Origin: Suillus spraguei
Lineage: Eukaryota > Basidiomycota > Agaricomycetes > Boletales > Suillaceae
DNA length: 64,000 bases
Direction of reading: 5' to 3'
Assembly (NCBI GenBank): GCA_016800925.1
Contig: JABCPU010000067.1
Span: forward strand, 1-64,000
Shown here piece after piece: positions 54,877 to 64,000 of the stretch. Each line of letters opens with the position of its first letter. The stretch's first letter is position 1. The position numbers and the translations under genes are program-made. The notes beneath the pieces were generated by a model, which saw nothing but the letters and a program-made list of their open reading frames with translations, did no database searches and was not told where the DNA came from.

Positions 54877-55657
54877 ATGAGTCTATTAAAAATCCCCTTC
54901 ATTATAGCTTCGTCCATTGGCGTCCATATTTCGTTCAGTTCTTCTTCTCCACCACCTTCACCCGAAGAGAAGGTGGAGCCTCCTATGTTCGAAACCATTG
55001 TCATACGGTTTCAGAGTGTTTGGGGCAATGATATAAAGAAGGTGTGCTGGTTCCGCTGCATTTATTGTTATTTATATGAACCAGTGGGCGATATAACAGA
55101 TCTGCACGTGGGCAGCATCGTCTATTGAAGTAGCCAACATCCTTGTCGTGCATATGGATCCCTCGCGAATTCCAGAGGGCATCTATGGCGCCAGAGCTCT
55201 GCAGCTTCTGCGCGCTCTTCACACCACGCCAATCACCCCCACTTTCCTTTTCGGCAGTCTTGCTGTCACGATTGGCGGACTCATCAGGCTTTATTGTGTG
55301 TCAACGTTAGGAAAGTGTTGGAGCTGGCAGCTCAGTATCAGACGAAATCACCGACTTGTGACGAGCGGGCCATACTCTCTCGTTCGCCACCCAAGCTATA
55401 CCGGTTTCATCCTACAATATATTGGGCTCATTGTTATGTATGGAGAGCAAGGCTCGTGGTTGAGGCAGTCCGGGATTCTACAAGTGCCTTTAGTAAACGT
55501 GCTAGTAGCAATGGGCTTCTTCGCGTTTACGATATGTGCTTGGATGGCCGTCAGTCGACCTTCAGTGGAGGACAAGATGCTTCAGCGTGCACTGGGAAAA
55601 GACTGGGAGAATTGGGCGGGGAGGGTGAAGTACCGATTGCTCCCTGGGGTTTATTGA
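54877..55657 (+). CDS. isoprenylcysteine carboxyl methyltransferase-like membrane protein
   Basis: Exons 54877-55041 and 55100-55657 give 240 residues; both join points keep frame. The hydrophobic N-terminus is followed by E-V-A-N-I-L-V-V and helices (T-F-L-F-G-S-L-A-V-T-I-G-G). The conserved cofactor-binding region R-R-N-H-R-L-V-T-S-G-P-Y-S-L-V-R-H-P-S-Y-T-G is the hallmark of the ICMT/PEMT superfamily. After another helix pair comes the E-D-K-M-L-Q-R-A-L-G-K-D-W-E-N-W motif. Members methylate prenylcysteine carboxylates at the ER using S-adenosylmethionine. Mushrooms have many diverged copies, so the true substrate may differ from Ras-type proteins. Confidence 0.87.
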
Positions 55658-55994
55658 TCACATACATGCTGAGCGGTCCGCATGCTTGTTTCTTCGCCGT
55701 ACTGGATTGTGTTTCATGGTGTTCTGGGTTTATTTTTATTGTACACATACTACATAAATCATAAAGAACGATTTGTATCCATAGCAAGGATGCTGGCCGC
55801 TTCAGCAGCATGTTATTCCTCTATGTCCTCAGCAGCTGGGAGGGGTCAGTGGCTGATGCACATGTCTATCATGATGCTCGCATAATGGACTTTCATATTC
55901 CTCCTGGCAAGTACTATGTAGCCGATGTTGGATATGCAGCGAGCCCCTTCAGTGACAAACTCCATACTATACAAGTCACCCGACCCACATAATA
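55658..55994. other. intergenic region, nothing recognised
   Basis: Downstream of the methyltransferase and before the minisatellite; no gene seen. Confidence 0.4.
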
Positions 55995-57530
55995 TCCCGT
56001 CAAAGACGGGCCAGTGGACCATGGGCCAAGGTTATGTATATCCTTGATGTTGACGGATGGGCTGGGGAGAATATTATTTCTGATGGAGAGGGGTGGGCCG
56101 GGAGAATTTTATTTTCAGGAGAGATGGGTGGGCCAAGGGAAACATGATTTCTGATGTTGACAGATGGGCCAGGGGGATATCATCACTGACAGAGATGGGT
56201 GGGCCCATCTGGGTAATATGTAGAGTAATAGACAGCTGGGCTGAAGAGAGATGGAAGGCAAACATTATTGCATAGACGGGTGGGCTGATGTAACGAACAT
56301 ATTGGCGCTGGGCTTAAAACCCCATATTTTGACACTCGTCTCACGTCTACAGGAGTTACCACTAGTCCATGGCCTTCTTACCCCTTTAGCAGTACCGGCA
56401 GCATCCCATGCTTACCGCACACCATACTGACTACCGCACCTCGTTCCACGAACCGATGTCCTTCCATGTCCTTGCCGCATCCGCATAGCTCCATTTGGTG
56501 CATAGTTTGTTTCCTGTTCGTTATCACTGATTCCACGGCAAGCATTATTACATGTTGCCTCATGCCGCAGCGCCTCGCGCTATGTTTACTTACGGGGGTT
56601 ACTACACTCCAGCACTACTGATCTCGCCTAGAGTATTCCTAGTACATACGAATTAGGATATAAGCACCGTGTACCCCACACGATAAAGCACCTGATTTTA
56701 CACCATTGCACGTACTATAGGTCAGGATTATTGTCTAGCTCTGGATCAACCCAGTAATGGACATAGTCTTTAAAGTTCCCTTATCGCTCGTTAATACATC
56801 ACGCTCGTTCTCCGTTACCGCCGGCATACCGCTGGACTTTTGATTGTTACTTTTGACTGAACTTCTCACGCTCCGCTACTTTACCACTGAAAGTACTGCG
56901 GACTTCTTTACTGTTTCTTTGCACTGCTCGCAACCTTACCGCTACCGCGGAGACCACTGCTCGACATCCTCGCTAGATGCAACTGTTACTGACTTTATCT
57001 CGATGACGGTAGCACCGCAAAGCACGACACTAGTTCCGCGGTATCATCACTGACCATGGCAGCTTACCGCTGACTCGGACGCTTGTTTTGCAAATAAGTT
57101 GGACTCAAACTTGACCATACTAAATAGGCATCCCCCTTTAGGGTCGAATGCTCTTGTTCTTACAAGTGAAGCAGACTAGACGGAGCGCAAGACTAACATA
57201 CTAGCTTAGGCAGTGGTTTATCTACAGCCCAGGCTAGGTTGAATCTTTACACTGAGGTAAGAGAATATTACATATATGGGTGGGCTGAGGGTGCAGTAAA
57301 ATATTTATTGCATAGACGGGTGGGCCAAGGTAAGAGAATATTACATATACAGGTGGGCTGAGGGTGGAGTAAAATATTTATTGCATAGACAGGTGGGCCG
57401 AAGTGGGGGAATTTTACATAGACGGGTGGGCCGACATGGAGGTATATTGCATATATGGGTGGGCCGAGGTAAAATATATTACATATATGGGTGTGCCTAG
57501 ATATGTATCATAAAGACGTACAGCTGATGT
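55995..57530. repeat. minisatellite H, split by a solo LTR
   Basis: At 55995-56288 and 57252-57530 degenerate units of about 35-75 bp recur, each centred on GACGGGTGGGC or a variant (GATGGGTGGGCC, ACAGGTGGGCTGAGG) followed by an AT-rich AATATTAC/AAATATTTATTG part. The two blocks were one array until the family B LTR at 56289 inserted. Confidence 0.8.
56289..57251 (+). mobile_element. solo LTR, family B (copy 4)
   Basis: The 963-bp LTR begins TGTAACGAACATATTGG and ends ATCTTTACA, with the perfect 4-bp duplication CTGA (56285-56288 and 57252-57255). It inserted in minisatellite H. A TATA-like GGATATAAGCACC is near 56657. Confidence 0.92.
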
Positions 57531-57839
57531 AGCCACCAGAGAATCAAACACATAGGATACATGCACCCTATGAGTGCATATACCTACCATCAACCACCAA
57601 AAATCTAAACCCTGAAGCACGAAAACCTGAATGCACCATGTCTGACGTTCACTGATAATTGAGTCCCGAAGCCCAAAAACCCGAAACCTGAACCTTGGTG
57701 TACACCATATCCTATTGTCTAACACAACAAATCACTAAGTCTCGAAACCGAACCACCCGACCACCTGAAGCCCGAAACACGAGACTCAGATGTCAAAACT
57801 CACAAAAATGTAAATGTCAAATTCAAATTTCACTGAGTG

Positions 57840-60030
57840 CCAAACCCGAGTACCGAGTGCTGGGTGCTGGGTGCCAGATGCCAAGTCCCAAAACCTGGAA
57901 CTCAAAACTGGAGATTCAAACTAGATATTTCCTGAATTCCGGATACCTGGACACCCAAAACACAACACACAAGGTGAAAGATTTAAAGTCCATGTGTTGA
58001 GTCATCTAGTGCTGAGTGCCAGGTGCCAGGTGCCAGGTGCAGAGTCCTGAAACTAGAAACTCAAGATTCGAGACAAAAAGATATCTACCAAAAATGTGTG
58101 GATCAAAGTTTTGTTGTTGCCTGACATTTTTCTGAGTCCCAAGTACCTAACCCCAAAACTGTGGACTACCGGATTTCGAGATTCGGGGTTCGGCACTCAA
58201 GATTCGAGATTTGAGATGAAAAAGATATCTACCAAAAATGTGTGGATCAAAGTCATTTTATTGCCTAACATTTGTTTTGGTCTCAAGTGCAGAATCCCAA
58301 GTACCGACCTGTCATATACCATACTTCTAATCTCAGATCCGATCATATCCGTCCAGATCCGATCGTTTCCATATCCGTCTGGTCCACAGATCCTGTCCGG
58401 ACCACCCATCCGAATGTACTCACTTCTCGCACCTTAACTCCCTGGTGAACATCTGCGTCTATCTCCTTTCGTCTTTTCTCCTACTACCGGTACTCCGGCT
58501 GCTTATATTTCCGTCCTGTGTTACTGATCCGTTTCCTGTGTTCATTTCCGATTCATGCTTACTGATCCACTGTGCAATAACTAATAGACTTCCGTTACAC
58601 TTCGTACATAGCCCTCGGTCCCAGACTTGCTAATTATCCGTCTTAGATACTTACTGTATATAAACCACTTGTAGATCTCCGTAGAACCTTAGTTCGAATA
58701 TCATCTTAGATTCTACTCATTCTGCCTCCTCCGGACTTAAGCCACTCTCTGCTTTAAGTCACCCTCCGAGACTTAGGATTGACTCCTATAGTCTATACCT
58801 CCGACTCTATCTTCGGATAGTCCATCTCCGTTAGTTTCTAGTTAGGAACTCGTTCCGAAACTAGCCTTAGTCTCTGCCCTCTCCTTACGTTCCGAATTAC
58901 CTTCGGACGTATTATATCCGACACCTTTGGACACCCGGATCCGTCACGCAACCCCTTCCGGGCCTTCGGACGAATAACTCCTCCCTGAAATAAGGGGCAT
59001 TACTCAAGAAAGGGGCACAGTGTACGAACTGAGGCCAAAGCCCTTCGGATCTCTCTACCCTTGAGTACAGTCTTAACACGACCCCAGAAATAGTGGACTA
59101 CTGGAGTTCAGAGTTTGGGGTTCGGCACTTAGAATGTGTGGATCAATATGTGTCTATTGCCTCACATTGTTCTGAGTCGCAAGTCGCAAGTGCCAGGTGC
59201 TGGGGTTCAGGGTTCAGCACTTACAATATGTGGATCAATATCTTTCACATTTTTATGAGTCCCAAGTCCTGAGTCCCGAGTGCCGGGTGCCAGAGTTCGG
59301 GGTTCGGCACTCAACATGTGTGAATCAATATCTTTGTATTGCCTCACATTGTTCTAAGTCCTGGGTGCCAGGGTTCGGGGTTTGGCACTTAAAATATGTG
59401 GATCAATATCTGTCACATTGTTATGAGTCCCGAGTCCTGATTCCCGAGTGCGGGTGCTGGAGTTCGGTGTTCGGCACCCAACATGTGTGAATCAATATCT
59501 TTGTATTGCCTCACATTGTTATAAGTCCTGGGTGCCGGGGTTCGGGGTTCAGTACTTGAAATATGTGGATCGATATCTTTACATTGTATTTGTTATGAGT
59601 CCTGAGTCCTGATTCCCGAGTGCTGGGTGCCAGAGTTCGGGTTTGGCACTCAACATGTGTGAATCAATATCTTTGTATTGCCTCACATTGTTCTAAGTCC
59701 CAGGTGCTGGAGTTTGGGGTTCAGCACTTAAGATATATGGATTGATATGCTTCACATTGTTATGAGTCCCAAGTCCGAATCTCGAGTTTCTGGTGTCAGC
59801 ACTCTGCAGCTGGCACCTGGCACCTGGCACCTGGCACCTGGCTACTGGCACCTGGCACCCAGCACCCAGCACCTGGCACTCAGCACTAGGTGACTCGACA
59901 GATAGGCTTCAAATTCTTTACATTGTGTGTTGTGTTTCAGGTGGCCGGGTATCTGGAATTTGTGAAATATCTATTTTGAATCTCCAGTGTCCAGTTCCGG
60001 ATTTCCGGACTTGGTATCCAGCACTGACAT
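57840..60030. repeat. satellite I bounded by long inverted repeats
   Basis: Tandem, degenerate units of about 90-130 bp (containing GAGTGCTGGGTGCCAG, GTTCGGGGTTCGGCACT and ATGTGTGGATCAATATC-like parts) fill 58030-58309 and 59084-59800. The outer parts, about 57868-58035 and 59860-60025, are diverged inverted copies of each other; TGTGTTGTGTTT, ATATCTA and CTCAGCACTAG blocks pair across. Family C LTR copy 3 interrupts the block. No coding sequence is seen. Confidence 0.78.
58310..59078 (+). mobile_element. solo LTR, family C (copy 3)
   Basis: The 769-bp LTR begins TGTCATATACC and ends GTCTTAACA, with the perfect duplication CGACC (58305-58309 and 59079-59083). It is nearly identical to copy 1 (2603-3369), so both inserted recently. 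It lies inside satellite I. Confidence 0.94.
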
Positions 60031-60081
60031 TCATTCAAACAATTTATATACATCTATCAACATGCAATTATGATTATGTAG

Positions 60082-62205
60082 TCATTTCAACCTCATCAGC
60101 AGAGGTTCAACCTTCACCTCAACATCCATATCATCAGAATTATATTCTGGTACAAGGTTGCCTGGATCATCCAGGTCCACAATTTGCCAGATGTTTGTGG
60201 ACCCTCAGGCTGAATCTGGCTGAGCTCAAATATGAGACCCTCAATGACAGATGCTGGCTGGACTTTCGGAGACGGAGGCTCCATCCCTGCCATATCCAAG
60301 TCAATGAGGGGAGCAAGTGCAGATGGGAGGGGTGAGATGGACAGGGGGACAGATTGATCAAGCAAAAAGGTTGCATTGACAGGAGAGTCGGGAAGTGGAA
60401 ATATGGGTGCCGGTCGATGACTTTGCATCAAAGGCCCTCATGGAGGCATTGCAGAGTATCAATCTTACCATCCTGCTCCGCCACATGAGCCTCAAGAAGA
60501 GCAATTCGAGCAGCACCATCCCGAATCGCAATTGCCATGGAATGGAGATCTGGCATGGGCACATCAAGTGCGGATGAGGCACTGCAGCACTCGAAGATGG
60601 AATAGCTAAGTGAAAGATAAGGTCAGATAGTCATAGAAAATTGGGGTGACTTACGAGCTGGTGCAGGTGCAGGTGTCTTGGCGGCAGTGATTGTCTTGCT
60701 GCACCCACAGGACAGTGCCTTGGGTGTGGTCACAGCAGGGACAGCCGGAGTGCTGGAGGGGCCACAAGATTGACTACAAGTTTGGGCCCTGGACTGCAAG
60801 GCAGCCGGAGCATTGGAGGGAGCTCTGGAAGGTGTCCTGGAGCGCGTCTGGTGGGTGGTAGACTTCCCTTGAATGCATTTGGGCGGGGATCCCAGAGATG
60901 CTGGGACACATTTGATCTTCTTGGTGGCGCAGCGGACGCACGACAGACACGGGGCATGGGTCCTCCTGTCCAACCAAGTGGCGCAGGCCAATTCTGCTGG
61001 GTGCAATGATGGCAGGGGTTGTTCTGTGGGTTTTGTTAGTTGATGGACTCATTGGAATTCATTAGAGTACTTACTGGGCTGGGAATGAGAATATCATTTG
61101 TATCAGTGACTGGAGGTTCCTCAGCCAGAGTGCTGGACATTGCCTGGGGGGTCTCAACGACCTCCGGACGACTGCCGGAGGTGGCCTGATAATGGGTAAG
61201 CATAGGCGGAGGTCCAGACAAAGAATGATGACTGACCATAACCTTGGGTGGACTGCCAGCAATGAGCTGATGATATATAAGCATTTTTCCAAGTGCCAGA
61301 CGACTAAATATTACTTACTGAAGCAGGACTGAATAATTGCTTCTTCAGGGAATGGGTGAATGAGGGGAATGTGGCATCCCTACAACAATTGTGGAGGGCC
61401 GGGGCAGGTTGAGTGCTGGCACTCCACTCGAGATAGGCTACAAAAAATTGAGAGAATGAAACCAATGAACTGGACAACATACCTGAACAATTGAGTCTTC
61501 CTCATCTTCTGACTCCACGAACACCTTTGGCTTCACATTGCGAGTTGCCTTGACATGCTTGCAACCCTTCTTCACCAACTTCAGAGGTGAGGAAGAGTGT
61601 CCGGACATCATGGGGGACTTCCTCTTCCTGCTCCCTTCCACTTCCAGCTCTAGGTCAGCAACAACCACCTTACCTTTTCCTTTGTCCCGGAACTCGGCGG
61701 AGGTGTTGGTGGAAGAACCGGCAACATTGCTGGCAACAACGGGTGGGGAGGGAAGGTCAACAGTGATTGAGCCAATTGAAGGGTTAGGCATGACAGGGAG
61801 ATCACCTGAATGGTCACCTAACACCTCCCAGGCACTAATCTTGCTGTGCCAGGAGTGTTTCAACACCCGGGGGTCGTCATGGTTGATGCTGTGCCAGTTG
61901 GGCCACACCTGGGGAGTCATGGACCTAACTCTCATCAACTCCTTGGAACAGGATGCAATGATGCTGGGCATGTAAGGCCATTTCTCATGCTCCCAGATGA
62001 TCTCAGCCTACCTGGATATTAGAAAAACCAAAAGTAAAATAAACAAATGAATGCTACTTACCACAAGATTAGTGACTTGTGCTGTCAGAGCAAGGTGGGC
62101 TTGGCCTGTGCTGGCAGGCATGAGCCAAGCCCCAGCGATGATGCCCACAATCTGAGCAGTGGTTGCCTTGAGACTGGCCAAAGAGGTTTCAACTGGAGTA
62201 GACAT
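60082..62205 (-). CDS. lineage-specific protein with a Cys-rich (Zn-binding?) motif and coiled coil
   Basis: Multi-exon, reading down from M-S-T-P-V-E-T-S-L-A-S-L-K-A-T at 62205. Exons with clean GTAAGT/GTATGT donors encode, in order: A-E-I-I-W-E-H-E-K-W-P-Y-M, W-P-N-W-H-S-I-N-H-D-D-P-R, a Lys/Arg-rich S-R-K-R-K-S segment, an acidic E-S-E-D-E-E-D, a Pro/Ser linker, then C-A-T-W-L-D-R-R-T-H-A-P-C-L-S-C-V-R-C and K-K-I-K-C, which could bind zinc. A predicted coiled coil (A-R-I-A-L-L-E-A-H-V-A-E-Q-D-G-K-I) and an acidic tail follow, with a stop at 60082. Two frame changes in the last exon need checking. Such proteins occur in many copies in Agaricomycete genomes, often near transposons; function unknown. 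The basic/acidic pattern suggests a nuclear or DNA-binding role. Confidence 0.6.
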
Positions 62206-62528
62206 TTGGATTGATTTGAAAGATGTGAAAAGCTTGAGATAAGTTTGAAATCTGTTATCACTAGGATGAAGTTTCAAAAGAAACCAGACAATTGAAGGAT
62301 GATCTTGATAAGTGTTGATTGTTTGTCTTTGTTTGGTCATGGTTCAACTTTCAGCAGTTGCCAGCCATGTGTTGAACTTCGAAGTTATCAGTTATCAATC
62401 AGTTTGATTAGTTGATCAGACATCATGAGATCTTAACCAGCAGTCAGATTTTATGAACCTCTGGTCACTGAATACAACTCAATGGATGTGGATGACTCAA
62501 CTAAGTCCCGGATTTCACTAGGTATGTT

Positions 62529-64000
62529 GTGCTTTCAGTACAGCTTTCATCAGGTATGTGTTGCTTTCAGTATATCTTCAAATTGACCAGACATTTATTA
62601 GATGCATGTGATGATGTATACCTTGGGCTGGATGATGAGATCAACTATGATTCTGGGTCATCAGGTGGTCTGGATGTCTCGGATGCAATTCCTGGTAGGT
62701 TTCTCAATTCAAATGTAGATAATCCAACTTTCCATCTTCATTCAATCCATCCAGATCAATTATACCTGGCTCAGGCTGACGAACTCCCTTTGTTCAACGA
62801 TCCGGACTTGTACCTAGGGCCTGACGATGATCTTATTGATTGTGATGAAGTACCGGAATGTGCTGATGTTGAGATTGATGCTCCGGCTATCCCAGGATTA
62901 CCCATTCCATGTGAGTTAATTCATACCATCTCATTTTCATTATTGATGTGATCTCCCAAGCGAATGCAACACCTCCTGAACGACAATCCCCCATACTGGA
63001 ACTCAGCAATGAAGAACTGCGTGCCATGCTTCGGGAGCTCATGCCACTCAGGTCATATGATCAAAGAGAATGTGAGTGTTTAATTGTTCATTATGTATCT
63101 TTCTGCTAATTTTATGTAAGTTGAATCAATTCTAGATCACCTGGGTCATTACTAACAGCATCATGGCAATCTTCTGGAGCCTACCATACATCAACTCCTT
63201 GAGGCTGACTGACCATTCCGAGTGGCTTGGGCTGACACATCCAACAAACTCAGAAGAGCTGATATGGACCTCCGGAGGTTGCAAAGGGCCAAGCAGATGA
63301 GCTCTGAATTATTGCTGGTATTAGATACCCTCATTGAGAAGTGTGATGATCAACCCCATATGTAAATATTTGGATATTCATTCACATACTTACATCATGT
63401 ACACCACTGAATTTTTAATGTATAACAATGACATTTCCAATCAATTTTAGATGATACAAACCCTAGTGTTGAATACCAACTACCAATGATTGATACTTGG
63501 GGTCTGGAGCTCGGTGATCAGGATTCATCCGGACCCTGGTGCTTGGGATTCAACATTTGGGATATGGGACATGGTGTTCTGAGAAGTGTGACAAAGGATG
63601 ATAGTGTGGTACAAATGGGGGCAGTTTGGTCTATGTACATTATTTCCTTCTCCTTGCTCTGGTTACTCGAAGTGTACTGTCTACTGGCTTTTGAGACTTA
63701 CTCCGGGTGGTCCTTGTGGATGGTTCAATCACAGCTTTCTTGCCCCATATGCTCCTTGGTTCTGGTGACATGTTCCTCTCTTCCACTTCCTCAGTCAACC
63801 CGGCCAGGAGGTCGCCCATTCATGATGTCAAAAGTGCACCTGTTTTGGCCAGCTTGGCCGGGCGAGGCTTTGGCATTGAACATGGAACTTCTGTCCAGAT
63901 TTCCAGGCACAATACTGATGTGTCTGTTGACATGCTTGAGAAAGCCATGATGCAGTTGCTCAAGGAGCCAGCCCCAGGCCATCGGGATGATATCACATCA
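62529..64000 (+). CDS. lineage-specific acidic hypothetical protein, partial at right edge
   Basis: This is divergently transcribed from the gene at 60082-62205. Coding-like pieces read H-L-L-D-A-C-D-D-V-Y-L-G-L-D-D-E, then D-Q-L-Y-L-A-Q-A-D-E-L-P-L-F-N-D-P-D-L-Y up to a GTGAGT donor near 62911. The next piece is L-S-N-E-E-L-R-A-M-L-R-E-L-M-P-L-R-S. A helical piece L-R-R-A-D-M-D-L-R-R-L-Q-R-A-K-Q-M-S and L-D-T-L-I-E-K-C-D-D follows near 63245-63365, with two upstream in-frame stops, and after it P-M-I-D-T-W-G-L-E-L. From about 63700 one frame (V-D-G-S-I-T-A-F-L-P-H-M-L) stays open to the window edge. Exon joins are uncertain and stops may mean decay. No known domain is recognised. Confidence 0.4.

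Overview
The window looks like a repeat-rich segment of an Agaricomycete (mushroom-forming basidiomycete) nuclear genome. The evidence is short GT-AG introns (about 45-65 nt) in nearly every gene, NACHT-type STAND/NLR genes in the basidiomycete style (one with WD40 repeats), a Ser/Thr-rich single-pass membrane protein of a type common in mushrooms, and many fungal LTR retrotransposon copies. I cannot name the species.

Layout. 1-5.5 kb: the 5' end of a chromovirus (Ty3/gypsy) running off the left edge, then a lineage-specific gene broken up by a solo LTR, a probable further LTR-like insert, and a MITE, then a TA-flanked TIR element. 5.9-11.4 kb: two apparently intact host genes, a zinc-type MDR dehydrogenase (-) and a signal-anchored membrane protein with a Ser/Thr stalk (+). 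12.5-15.6 kb: a relic of a DEAH-box helicase and an AKR1-type ankyrin/DHHC palmitoyltransferase (-). 15.5-28.4 kb: a tandem segmental duplication. The ancestral order AKR1 - NACHT gene - GPHR (Golgi pH regulator) became AKR1 - NLR1 - [GPHR 5' fragment | AKR1 5' fragment] - NLR2 - GPHR. NLR1 carries about 60 copies of a 27-bp (9-residue, W-L-Q-T type) repeat; NLR2 carries only about six and has stop codons there. 29.4-33.4 kb: a third NLR, NACHT plus WD40, with a frame-disrupted WD40 region. 34.1-35.0 kb: a 3' remnant of a delta-1-pyrroline-5-carboxylate dehydrogenase gene.

35.0-50.5 kb is a nest of retroelements. A Ty1/copia element (-), with an 863-bp LTR next to a primer-binding site matching the anticodon region of initiator tRNA-Met, was hit by a solo LTR (family C) and by a 10.15-kb chromovirus (635/634-bp LTRs, 5-bp target duplication CAGTA). 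That chromovirus was in turn hit by other LTRs, one of them itself interrupted. Its primer-binding site is an 11-nt perfect complement of a sequence 34 nt after the LTR TATA box, as in Tf1/sushi self-priming. 50.8-51.3 kb: a second TA-flanked TIR element. 51.5-55.7 kb: a FAD-dependent DAO-family oxidoreductase (-) and an isoprenylcysteine carboxyl methyltransferase-like protein (+). 56-60 kb: minisatellites interrupted by two solo LTRs, one satellite block bounded by long inverted repeats. 60.1-64 kb: a divergent pair of lineage-specific genes of unknown function.

The most interesting items are the NLR tandem duplication with its expanded nonapeptide array, and the two contrasting, sequence-visible priming mechanisms of the retrotransposons. 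Many single-nucleotide frame breaks lie in homopolymers, so some apparent pseudogenes may be assembly errors. All coordinates of spliced genes are from manual reading; no alignment or database search was run.
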